Source: Fidelibacterota bacterium
GTDB taxonomy: Bacteria; Fidelibacterota; Marinisomatia; Marinisomatales; S15-B10
Assembly (NCBI GenBank): GCA_002691365.1
Contig: NZHL01000019.1
Location: 21,862-32,170, forward strand
Length of the DNA stretch: 10,309 bases
Direction of reading: 5' to 3'
Each line of letters begins with the position of its first letter. Position 1 is the first letter of the stretch. The notes beneath the pieces are model-generated. The model was not told the DNA's origin. It did no database searches and saw nothing but the letters and a program-made list of their open reading frames with translations. A program made the translations under genes and the position numbers. Of the stretch, positions 1 to 7,293 are shown piece after piece.

Positions 1-566
1 AAAAAGAACCCATATTAATTTTTCAAGATTGGTTCAATGATGCACTATTATCAAAAGTAAAAGAACCAAATGCAATGGCACTTGCAACATCAAAAAATGA
101 TTTTCCTAAAGTCAGATATGTGCTTTTTAAAGGCATAATAAATGATTCAATAACTTTTTTTTCAAACTATGATAGTAAAAAAGGGAAAGAAATCAAAAAT
201 AATAATTTGGTTTCTGTAGTTTTTTATTGGAGGGAAATTCATCGCCAAATTCGAATTGAAGGAACAATAAAAAAAACATCAAAAAAAATTTCAGATGACT
301 ATTTTAATTCTAGAACTGATGGTGCAAAGATTAGCGCAATTTCATCTCCCCAAAGTCAAATTATAGAAAATAGAGAAATGCTTGAAAAAAGAATTTTAAA
401 AATAAAAACTAAACATATTGAATTTAGAAGACCTGATTTTTGGGGAGGTTATATAATCAAACCATCAATTTGGGAATTTTGGCAAGGAAGAGATAACAGA
501 AGTCATGACAGGTTTATTTTTGAAAAAAAAGAAAAAAATTGGGAAATATTTAGATTAGCACCATAA
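1..566 (+). CDS. pdxH: Pyridoxamine 5'-phosphate oxidase, 3' part (5' end off the window)
   Basis: This is an FMN-dependent cytosolic enzyme that oxidises pyridoxamine or pyridoxine 5'-phosphate to pyridoxal 5'-phosphate, the last step of vitamin B6 synthesis and salvage. The frame is open from base 3 to the left edge, and the residues before the first ATG (75) still match the family (ILIFQDWFNDAL, then EPNAMALAT). The true start is therefore outside the window and the ATG at 75 is internal. Visible family motifs are RYVLFKG (FMN and substrate contacts), NYDSKKGKE, RQIRIEG, SSPQSQ and the C-terminal EFWQGRDNRSHDR ending in RLAP. About 187 residues are present, so only a short N-terminal piece is missing. 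It appears intact and ends in TAA, which touches the stop codon of the convergent gene. It looks like a housekeeping neighbour, not part of the sugar cluster. Confidence 0.95.
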   Translation, partial: KEPILIFQDWFNDALLSKVKEPNAMALATSKNDFPKVRYVLFKGIINDSITFFSNYDSKKGKEIKNNNLVSVVFYWREIHRQIRIEGTIKKTSKKISDDYFNSRTDGAKISAISSPQSQIIENREMLEKRILKIKTKHIEFRRPDFWGGYIIKPSIWEFWQGRDNRSHDRFIFEKKEKNWEIFRLAP

Positions 567-576
567 TTAATCTAAA
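549..576. terminator. Inverted repeat over two abutting stop codons, possible weak bidirectional terminator
   Basis: TTTAGATTA at 549-557 is the exact reverse complement of TAATCTAAA at 568-576, with a 10-nt loop. The repeat spans the TAA of pdxH (564-566) and the TAA of the convergent gene (567-569 on the minus strand). T-rich stretches follow on both strands: a TTCTTTTTC-like run after it on plus, and a long T run within the pdxH-antisense side on minus. The stem has only one G:C pair, so it would be a weak terminator. The placement is suggestive; the function is inferred. Confidence 0.35.
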
Positions 577-3500
577 CTTCCAATTAATTCTTTTTCAGCT
601 AAATTTCTAATTCTAATATTGTTAAAAGAAATTTTTCCTTCTTGTGCACTTATGCCAATATAACCACTATCATTCATATTATAAGAAAAGTAAGGGTGCT
701 CAACTCCTGCTTTATTCCAAAAATCTCCATTAGTTTCATATTCTAAAACAAGTAATCCATTTAACCAATATTGTATTTGACCATTCTTAGATACTATTCT
801 AGAATGATTGATCGATCCTGGAGGATTAGAGATTAATAATTTAGATGGAATAACATCATATAATGAACCTGTAACTCTAGTATTACTTTCAGCAGCATCA
901 GGATGAGAATTATCATCAATAATTTGCATTTCAAGGCCTGGAGGCAAGTTTTTATTCTTTAAAAACTCACTTGTAAGATTTATATAAAATCCAGCATCAG
1001 TAGCTCTATCTATTTTCCAATCAAATTCAAGTTCAAAATTTTCATATTCATTTTCAGAAACTAAAGATACATTTTGAGATTTATTTGAAATCATTCCATT
1101 AACGATTTCCCAATCATTAGTTATTTTTTTGTTATTAAAGTTTTTCCAACCGTTAAAAGTCTCTCCATCAAAAATTAGATTCCAACCATATTTTTTTTCT
1201 TCTTTTGACAATAGATTATCTTCTCTGAAGTATGTTAAGGTTTTAGAAGAATTTACTGCAGATGGTATTTCATTTAAAGTATACCATACTTCAGATGTCC
1301 ATAGTGGTTGTAAGCTTTCACTAAAAAAAGGTTTAACCATTTTAATGTAAACTACATCAAAACCTTTATGATCACTCTGACTCAAATTATTAATTTGCAA
1401 GAAAACTTTTTTTCTATCTGGTGAAATCGATAATGATTCTATATCTAAAGTTTGCAAATCTTGTTTTACTCCACCTTCACTATCTAAATCATACCACCAT
1501 TGTTGTACTAGATAATCGGATGGTGATATTCCATCTCCTAACCTAATTGGCTCAGTGAATTCAATCTCAAAACCATTTGATTTGATTTTAACTGAAAGCA
1601 TTTCAAATGTTGTTTTACCATTATAAGTCAATTTTTCAAGACCAAATCTTTTACCTTCCCAAGTAAAATCATTAGTTCCACCAACTCCACCAACATATAG
1701 TGATGAATCTGGCCCCCAAACAAAACGATTTATACCTGCTTCAAGACCTTGAGTAAACCTGAAAAGTGCACCTTGTAATTGTCCATTTACTTCTTCAATA
1801 AAAACTCTCTTTAGACCACCATGTCTTGCATCTCCCATTATCATTTGGTTTTTATAAGGTCCTTGATTTAAGATACCAGGCTCACTAGGAGAATTCCCAA
1901 TTTCATTTTGTGGTGTCCAAACTACTGGAGGTTTAATTTTATAGTTTTTTGCAACCTTTTTTGCTGAAGCTCTATCTTTTCCCATAGCATAAGCATTTCC
2001 GAAAAATGGGTATTCTTCTTCATTATCAAGATCAAGATGCATCAATTTACTTGTTGGTACATACCCACCTTCATTATCAGTTGTAAAAAGATCACCACCA
2101 TAACCAAATCCTATACCGTTTGGTGCCTTGTAGCCATGAGCAATAGCTTTCCATGTTCCATCAGTAATAGATATTTTAAGAGTTTTTCCAGCATCTTTAG
2201 GATTTCCATAATTAATTTGCGGACCTGTATTGGTATAGAAAAATCCATCTCGATATGTTAATCCAAAACCCCAAGCATGAAAACCTGAACTGTGTTCCCA
2301 ATCATCAGAAAATGGATAATAATGATCAGTAATTTCATCCCCATCAAGGTCAATAAGCTTTGTTAGTTCCCATCTTTGTTGAACATAAATCTCATCATTT
2401 GCTACTGCAAGACCCAAAGGTTCACACAAACCATCTGCTATTTTTTTAACTGACATTTTTGAAGGATCACCAGACATTGAATTTTTTACAATGAAAACCT
2501 CTCCATCCCAAGTTGCTATAGCTAAATCACCATTTGACAAGAAGTCCATTCCTCCAACTCTAGGTTCAAATGAATCAGGTCTTGCTGGTAATAAATCAAA
2601 ACTTGGATGAACAGATATTAATGAACCACCTAATCCAGGAGGACTAGTTTTATAAATTTCCTTTAATCCAGCAGAGGTAGGTTTAATATCTCTAGGATCA
2701 TGAAACAATACAGATTCTGGAATCATTTCAAATTTAGAATCTCCTTTTTTTCTCCATTGTAACACAATAGCCATTGTAAGAATTCCTTGATAAAATTCAA
2801 TATCAATTTTATGATAACCTTTATCTAAAAATTTTGAGCCATAACTCTTGAGTGATGGTGAGGATTCCCCTTTAAAATATTCAAAATATTCATTAAATCT
2901 TTCAGGATTACCTCCTCCCCAATCGACATAACCTAAATTTTCTATGTAACCTAGTTCTTCATCATTTAATTTAAATGAACCACCTTTATCTGCTAAAAAT
3001 CTAAATTCATATTCTCCAGGTTCATCTATTTTTAGATAAGCGTCAATATCCATAGTAAAATATCTAAAAAAATCTAAGAAATCATCTGTTGTTTGATCTT
3101 CCCAACCTACATCAGGATTACCTGATTGGAAAAATAGATCTGGAAAAACTTGTGATACACTAGGGTTTTGACCAGGTAATAATTTAGGCATAGATGGAAG
3201 CTCTTGACCTACATCATAAAAATCGACCGCTACACCTGATAAATATTCACCATCTTGGAAAGTATCCAGTGATAATATAAAATCTACAATTTTTAATCCT
3301 GTTGCATCATCAATGTGAGGATGCGGGGGCATTAGACGAGGACCCCATACACCCTTACCGCCAGTTTGTATTTTTTTAACTAAATATTTTTTTGTATCAT
3401 CAGAATTATCATATTTATTTGCTACGTCCTGATATGCAGGTCCTAAAACACCCTTATCAATGTAATGACATGCAACACAACCTAATTTTCCAATTAATGC

Positions 3501-4325
3501 TTTACCATCAAGCTCTTCATAAACTGAATTAACAACTTTTTGCTCAGAACCTTTATTTTTAGTTTCATGGACATATAGATTCTTTGGAAAAAAAGATTGT
3601 AAAATAGTACTACCATTTTTTTTAAGGAAAATCTCAGCATCAACTTTAAAACCATTTTCATCTTTATTAGTTTTTATTGATTTAATATTAATCTTTGAAT
3701 TTGAATGTAGATTATCAACATCAATTAAATTTTCAAATTTAATATTTTGAGAAAGTTCATAACCACTTGGTAAACCAACAACAGTAAACTCTCTATGCAA
3801 ACCTGGATTCATATTTGCACTTTCAATATATTCTGGAGTTTCTGATATTATTACTTCTTCTTGATTATCAAGAATAATTTTGTATTGTAATTTTATCTTA
3901 TCACCAAAAAGTTTGTATCCATTATATTCAGCATCAATCTTTTGAGAACCATTTTCAGTATGAATGGACCAAGGAGATTCTTTTAACTCATCAACCAAGT
4001 AGGGAACACCCCTTGAAGTTGGTTGAAGACCATGTGCATTATTATAAATTATTCCATCAAAATTAACCCCACCAACCCATGCTTTATACAAACCAGATTT
4101 TTGAGCGTCATAAGCCAACCACAATTCTTTATTCAAAGCGAGAATTATATTTCTTACTCTTTCGTCCATATTAATCCTAAATGCCCAGGGCATACGGTCT
4201 CTATTAACTTCAGTATTAACTTTGGAAATTTTTCTATTATATTCTATTCCATCTACTTTTATACAACTAAAATTCAATGAAAAAAGACTAACTAAAATTG
4301 AAATTTTTAAAATATTTTTATTCAT
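567..4325 (-). CDS. Exported multidomain protein: cytochrome c, PA14-like, sugar-dehydrogenase-like propeller, Ig-like segment and DUF1080 (3-keto-disaccharide hydrolase)
   Basis: The 1252 residues begin with a signal sequence (residues 1-20, hydrophobic core ISILVSLFSL) and a Cys at 21. The lipobox is imperfect (NFSC), so lipoprotein status is possible but not certain. Residues about 43-270 form an N-terminal module (MPWAF, LWLAYDAQ, YKAWVGGVNFDG) that I recall preceding cytochrome domains in Planctomycete and Bacteroidota proteins. A heme c domain follows with CVACH at 283-287 and a likely axial Met in LMPPHPH (Met332). Residues about 363-543 resemble PA14 (EPGEYEFRFLADKGG). About 570-900 form a glucose/sorbosone-dehydrogenase-like beta-propeller (GGMDFLSNGDLAIATWDG, APNGIGFGYGGDLFTTDN). 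About 905-1020 look Ig-like, and 1047-1243 are DUF1080 (NLIFDGETFNGW, GLEMQIID, GYIGISAQEG). It lies 9 bp after xylA on the same strand, likely one operon. Inferred role: oxidation and/or cleavage of glycosides at the cell envelope. Substrate and dehydrogenase activity are unproven. Confidence 0.85.
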   Translation of the reverse strand: MNKNILKISILVSLFSLNFSCIKVDGIEYNRKISKVNTEVNRDRMPWAFRINMDERVRNIILALNKELWLAYDAQKSGLYKAWVGGVNFDGIIYNNAHGLQPTSRGVPYLVDELKESPWSIHTENGSQKIDAEYNGYKLFGDKIKLQYKIILDNQEEVIISETPEYIESANMNPGLHREFTVVGLPSGYELSQNIKFENLIDVDNLHSNSKINIKSIKTNKDENGFKVDAEIFLKKNGSTILQSFFPKNLYVHETKNKGSEQKVVNSVYEELDGKALIGKLGCVACHYIDKGVLGPAYQDVANKYDNSDDTKKYLVKKIQTGGKGVWGPRLMPPHPHIDDATGLKIVDFILSLDTFQDGEYLSGVAVDFYDVGQELPSMPKLLPGQNPSVSQVFPDLFFQSGNPDVGWEDQTTDDFLDFFRYFTMDIDAYLKIDEPGEYEFRFLADKGGSFKLNDEELGYIENLGYVDWGGGNPERFNEYFEYFKGESSPSLKSYGSKFLDKGYHKIDIEFYQGILTMAIVLQWRKKGDSKFEMIPESVLFHDPRDIKPTSAGLKEIYKTSPPGLGGSLISVHPSFDLLPARPDSFEPRVGGMDFLSNGDLAIATWDGEVFIVKNSMSGDPSKMSVKKIADGLCEPLGLAVANDEIYVQQRWELTKLIDLDGDEITDHYYPFSDDWEHSSGFHAWGFGLTYRDGFFYTNTGPQINYGNPKDAGKTLKISITDGTWKAIAHGYKAPNGIGFGYGGDLFTTDNEGGYVPTSKLMHLDLDNEEEYPFFGNAYAMGKDRASAKKVAKNYKIKPPVVWTPQNEIGNSPSEPGILNQGPYKNQMIMGDARHGGLKRVFIEEVNGQLQGALFRFTQGLEAGINRFVWGPDSSLYVGGVGGTNDFTWEGKRFGLEKLTYNGKTTFEMLSVKIKSNGFEIEFTEPIRLGDGISPSDYLVQQWWYDLDSEGGVKQDLQTLDIESLSISPDRKKVFLQINNLSQSDHKGFDVVYIKMVKPFFSESLQPLWTSEVWYTLNEIPSAVNSSKTLTYFREDNLLSKEEKKYGWNLIFDGETFNGWKNFNNKKITNDWEIVNGMISNKSQNVSLVSENEYENFELEFDWKIDRATDAGFYINLTSEFLKNKNLPPGLEMQIIDDNSHPDAAESNTRVTGSLYDVIPSKLLISNPPGSINHSRIVSKNGQIQYWLNGLLVLEYETNGDFWNKAGVEHPYFSYNMNDSGYIGISAQEGKISFNNIRIRNLAEKELIGSLD

Positions 4326-4339
4326 AAGACTTTCTTATA
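4323..4339 (-). promoter_or_regulatory. Hairpin joining the xylA stop codon and the start codon of the downstream gene
   Basis: On the minus-strand mRNA, ATAAGA (4338-4333) pairs perfectly with TCTTAT (4329-4324) around a 3-nt AAG loop, and a U-G pair can extend it by one. The stem contains the xylA TAA stop (4337-4335), the only purine-rich ribosome-binding-like stretch (AAGAAAG), and the first two bases of the downstream ATG (4325-4323). Ribosomes finishing xylA would open it, so it could couple translation of the two genes. The structure is visible; the function is inferred, and the stem is short and AT-rich. Confidence 0.35.
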
Positions 4340-5681
4340 TATAATTATTAATTATTGATTCAAATAATTCTTGTTTTCCACTAATTTTTTCAGGTTCTCC
4401 AAATTTTAAGGATAAATCATACAATTCCTCAAGAGTTAATTCCCCTTTTTCATATTTTTTTCCATTCTCTGTTTGAAAACTTGAATAACGTTCCATTAAT
4501 AATTTAGGAAGCTCTGAATCAGATAATATTTTATTTGCTATTATTAGTGACCTAGCAAATGCATCCATACCAGATATATGAGAAATAAATATATCATTTA
4601 AATCAGTTGAATTTCTTCTAACCTTGGCATCAAAATTAATACCACCTGTACTAAAACCATCATTTTTTAGTATTACCATCATTGACTCAACTAACTCATA
4701 AATATTGATGGGAAATTGATCCGTATCCCATCCGTTCTGATAATCACCTCTATTTGCATCAATGCTTCCCAACATATCTGCGTTAGTACAAATTTGAAGT
4801 TCATGCTGAAATGTATGCTGAGCCAAAGTAGCATGGTTTACTTCAACATTTAATTGAAAATCATCAACAAGATCAAATTCTCTCAAAAAGCCTATTACAG
4901 TTGCAGAGTCAAAATCATATTGATGTTTCATGGGTTCCATAGGTTTTGGCTCAATTAAAAAAGTACCATTAAAACCATTCGCTCTTCCATAATCTCTAGC
5001 TTGAGTCAGAAACATTGCTAAATGTTCAAGTTCTTTTTTCATATTAGTATTTAATAGAGACATATAACCTTCTCTTCCGCCCCAGAAAACATAATTTTGT
5101 CCACCTAATTTAATTGTAGCGTCAATTGCATTTTTCACTTGTGCTGCTGCATATGCAACTACTTCAAAGTTTGGGTTAGTAGATGCTCCATTCATATATC
5201 TAGGATGAGAAAATAAATTTGCAGTTCCCCATAAAAGTTTAATACCTGAATCATTTTGCTTTTCTAAAGCATAATCAACCATTTTATTAAGTCTTTTCTC
5301 ACTTTCTAAAAATGATGATGCTGGATTTGCAATGTCAAAATCATGAAAACAATAAAATGGAGCGCCAATTTTAGAAATAAACTCAAAAGCAGCATCCATT
5401 TTTTCCATAGATTGTGATAAAGGGTCATTATTTTTTAACCACGGATAGTCTTTTGTATCCATTCCAAATGGATCCGCTCCATTTGGACCAAATGTATGCC
5501 AATATGCAATTGCAAATCTTAGATGATCTTCTAAAGTTTTACCATTTACTTTCAACTTAGGATCATAAAATTTAAATGCTAAAGGATTATCAGATTCCTT
5601 ACCCTCATACTGAATCTTTTTGATATCTTTAAAAAACTCTGTTTTACCTGTAACAACATTTCTTGACATTTTTTTCCCCAT
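4335..5681 (-). CDS. xylA: Xylose isomerase (class II)
   Basis: This cytosolic TIM-barrel metalloenzyme interconverts D-xylose and D-xylulose, and also D-glucose and D-fructose in vitro. At 448 residues it has full class II length. The catalytic pair is His113 and Asp116 in CFHDFDIAN. All metal ligands appear at a constant offset of 12 from E. coli XylA numbering: Glu244 (IEPKP), Glu280, His283 (EVNHATLAQH), Asp308 (GSIDANRGD), Asp319, Asp321 (GWDTDQFP) and Asp351 (NFDAKVRR). The first ATG (5681) has no ribosome-binding site. The second, four codons in at 5669, is preceded by GGGGA at a 6-nt distance, so the real start may be 5669. It is divergent from the kinase xylB across a 111-bp gap and is followed 9 bp later by the multidomain fusion gene. 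It appears catalytically intact. Confidence 0.97.
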   Translation of the reverse strand: MGKKMSRNVVTGKTEFFKDIKKIQYEGKESDNPLAFKFYDPKLKVNGKTLEDHLRFAIAYWHTFGPNGADPFGMDTKDYPWLKNNDPLSQSMEKMDAAFEFISKIGAPFYCFHDFDIANPASSFLESEKRLNKMVDYALEKQNDSGIKLLWGTANLFSHPRYMNGASTNPNFEVVAYAAAQVKNAIDATIKLGGQNYVFWGGREGYMSLLNTNMKKELEHLAMFLTQARDYGRANGFNGTFLIEPKPMEPMKHQYDFDSATVIGFLREFDLVDDFQLNVEVNHATLAQHTFQHELQICTNADMLGSIDANRGDYQNGWDTDQFPINIYELVESMMVILKNDGFSTGGINFDAKVRRNSTDLNDIFISHISGMDAFARSLIIANKILSDSELPKLLMERYSSFQTENGKKYEKGELTLEELYDLSLKFGEPEKISGKQELFESIINNYI

Positions 5682-5740
5682 ATATAATGTTAATAATATA
5701 GATAAATTTTGTTCGATAAATTATGCAATAAAATATTTTG

Positions 5741-5756
5741 TTTCAATTAAATGAAA
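5741..5756. promoter_or_regulatory. 16-bp interrupted palindrome, candidate operator
   Basis: TTTCAATTAAATGAAA is symmetric about a central TTAA, with a single mismatched pair of positions (the 6th and 11th bases). It is flanked by two copies of AAATATTT (5731-5738 and 5754-5761), the second overlapping its right arm. It sits where the -35 of the xylB promoter would lie, a typical site for a repressor that responds to sugar. No cognate regulator gene is in the window, and such repeats can arise by chance in DNA this AT-rich. Confidence 0.35.
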
Positions 5757-5766
5757 TATTTAGTTT

Positions 5767-5772
5767 TATAAT
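5767..5772 (+). promoter_or_regulatory. Candidate -10 box for xylB and downstream genes
   Basis: TATAAT lies 20 bp before the xylB ATG, which would give a very short leader of about 14 nt. No good -35 is present at 16-18 bp upstream; TTCAAT at 5742-5747 would be 19 bp away and overlaps the palindrome. A weak -35 next to an operator would fit an inducible promoter. The match may be fortuitous, because the region is AT-rich and Bacteroidota often use a different promoter consensus. Confidence 0.35.
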
Positions 5773-5792
5773 CATTCTAAGAAAAGATTATT

Positions 5793-7280
5793 ATGCCCAA
5801 AAAACAATTTTCAATCGGATTTGATATAGGAAGCTCGTCTGTAAAAGCTTCTCTTTTAAATTTAAAAAACAGTAGAGTTGAAACTTCAGATTTTTTTCCT
5901 AAAAAAGAAATGCCTATCATTGCAAAAAAAAACGGTTGGGCAGAACAAAATCCCGAGCTTTGGTGGGAAAATCTAATAAAATCCTCTAAAGCAATTGTAT
6001 CAAATATTAATTCAAATGATGAAATAATCTCAATTGGTATTTCATATCAAATGCATGGTTTAGTTATTCTAGATAATAACGATGAGATTTTACATCCCTC
6101 TATAATTTGGTGTGATAGCAGATCCGTAAAAATAGGAGAAAGAGCCTTAAATGATTTAGGAAAAGATCATTGCTTAAACAATTATCTCAATTCTCCTGGA
6201 AATTTTACAATAAGTAAATTGAAATGGATTCAAGAAAATAAACCAGATATTTTTTCGAAAATCAAATGTATAATGCTTCCAGGAGATTACATAGCATATA
6301 AATTGACAGGTAAAATTAATACAACTATTTCTGGATTATCAGAGGGTGTATTTTGGAATTTTAAAAATCAATCACTAGCAAAAGAATTATTTGATTATTT
6401 TAATTTATCTACAGATTTAATACCTGAAATTGTTAATACTTTTGAAGATCAAGGTAGACTTTCCTATGAGGCATCAAAAGAAACTGGAATAAAAGAAGGT
6501 ACTCCCATTTCATATAGAGCAGGTGATCAACCAAATAATGCCTTCTCTCTAAATGTACTTAATTCGGGTGAATTTGCAGCTACAGCTGGAACATCAGGAG
6601 TAGTTTATGGTGTTTTTGATAAACCCGTTTTTGATAAACAAATGAGAGTAAATACTTTTTCACATGTAAATAGCCAACTTTCAAATCCTAAATATGGTGT
6701 TTTATTATGCATTAATGGTTGTGGAATTTTAAATAGTTGGTTAAAAAATCAACTATTTAATAATGAATTTTCATACGAACAAATGAACAATATGTGCAAA
6801 GATATAAATATTGGTTCTGATGGATTAGTCATTCATCCTTTTGGAAATGGTGCTGAAAGAATATTCAATAATAAAGATATTGGAGCAAATATTTTTGGTT
6901 TAAATTTCAACATACATACTAAAAATCATTTCATTAGGTCTGTACAAGAGGGAATAGCATGCGCATTTAAATATGGTCTTGAAATAATGGAAAATATAAA
7001 TGTAAAACCAAATGTAATTAGAGTAAGTAATGCTAATCTTTTTCTTAGTCCAATTTTTTGTGAAACTTTTGCAAATATATGTAACACTAAAATAGAAATT
7101 TATAATACAGATGGAGCACAAGGAGCAGCAACTGGATCAGCAATAGGAATTGGATATTATAAAGATTTTTCAACATCCTTTAAAAATTTAAAGATCATTA
7201 AAGAATATCAACCTGATATTAAATTTTTACATGAATACAAAAATACTTATTTAAATTGGAAGAAATATCTAAAATCATAA
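5793..7280 (+). CDS. xylB: Xylulokinase-like FGGY carbohydrate kinase
   Basis: This 495-residue cytosolic kinase has the two actin-like FGGY domains. The N-terminal phosphate-binding loop is GFDIGSSSVK (residues 9-18). The sugar-site segment QMHG at 86-89 is followed by IIWCDSRS, and the probable catalytic base is Asp245 in AGDQPNNA, followed by the ATP-binding TAGTSG. The C-terminal motif is SNANLFLSP (about 412-420) in place of the usual GGGAxSP, followed by NTDGAQGAATGSA. Pairing with the divergent xylA argues for D-xylulose as substrate, giving D-xylulose 5-phosphate for the pentose phosphate pathway. The family also phosphorylates other ketoses and polyols, so specificity is inferred from context. 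The start is supported by a weak AAGAAAAGA 5-6 nt upstream. It is first of three co-directional genes, with the ThuA-like gene 13 bp downstream. Confidence 0.85.
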   Translation: MPKKQFSIGFDIGSSSVKASLLNLKNSRVETSDFFPKKEMPIIAKKNGWAEQNPELWWENLIKSSKAIVSNINSNDEIISIGISYQMHGLVILDNNDEILHPSIIWCDSRSVKIGERALNDLGKDHCLNNYLNSPGNFTISKLKWIQENKPDIFSKIKCIMLPGDYIAYKLTGKINTTISGLSEGVFWNFKNQSLAKELFDYFNLSTDLIPEIVNTFEDQGRLSYEASKETGIKEGTPISYRAGDQPNNAFSLNVLNSGEFAATAGTSGVVYGVFDKPVFDKQMRVNTFSHVNSQLSNPKYGVLLCINGCGILNSWLKNQLFNNEFSYEQMNNMCKDINIGSDGLVIHPFGNGAERIFNNKDIGANIFGLNFNIHTKNHFIRSVQEGIACAFKYGLEIMENINVKPNVIRVSNANLFLSPIFCETFANICNTKIEIYNTDGAQGAATGSAIGIGYYKDFSTSFKNLKIIKEYQPDIKFLHEYKNTYLNWKKYLKS

Positions 7281-7281
7281 C

Positions 7282-7288
7282 AAGGGAG
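7282..7288 (+). promoter_or_regulatory. Ribosome-binding site of the ThuA-like gene
   Basis: AAGGGAG lies 5 nt before the ATG at 7294 and directly after the xylB stop. It is one of the few near-consensus Shine-Dalgarno sequences in the window. It fixes the start of the ThuA-like gene and argues that this gene is translated strongly from the xylB transcript. Confidence 0.7.
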
Positions 7289-7293
7289 CTTAA

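Larger units (their letters stand above)
5682..5792. promoter_or_regulatory. Divergent xylA/xylB control region
   Basis: This 111-bp gap separates the two divergent sugar genes and must hold promoters for both transcription units. It is extremely AT-rich and contains one clear consensus-like box toward xylB (TATAAT, 5767-5772) and one interrupted palindrome (5741-5756). Toward xylA, a TTGCAT at 5727-5722 read on the minus strand could act as a -35. The following T/A-rich tract gives no unambiguous -10, so I do not place that promoter precisely. No riboswitch-like structure is seen. Confidence 0.6.

Noticed and set aside
75..77. ATG at 75 as the start of pdxH
   Set aside because: The upstream in-frame residues match the conserved N-terminal part of the family, so the gene starts to the left of the window.
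1129..1350. Open frame on the plus strand inside the multidomain gene, and similar ones at 2037-2261 and 4023-4280
   Set aside because: They are antisense to well-supported domains, have no ribosome-binding site and show no recognisable family; they are by-products of the AT-rich coding strand.
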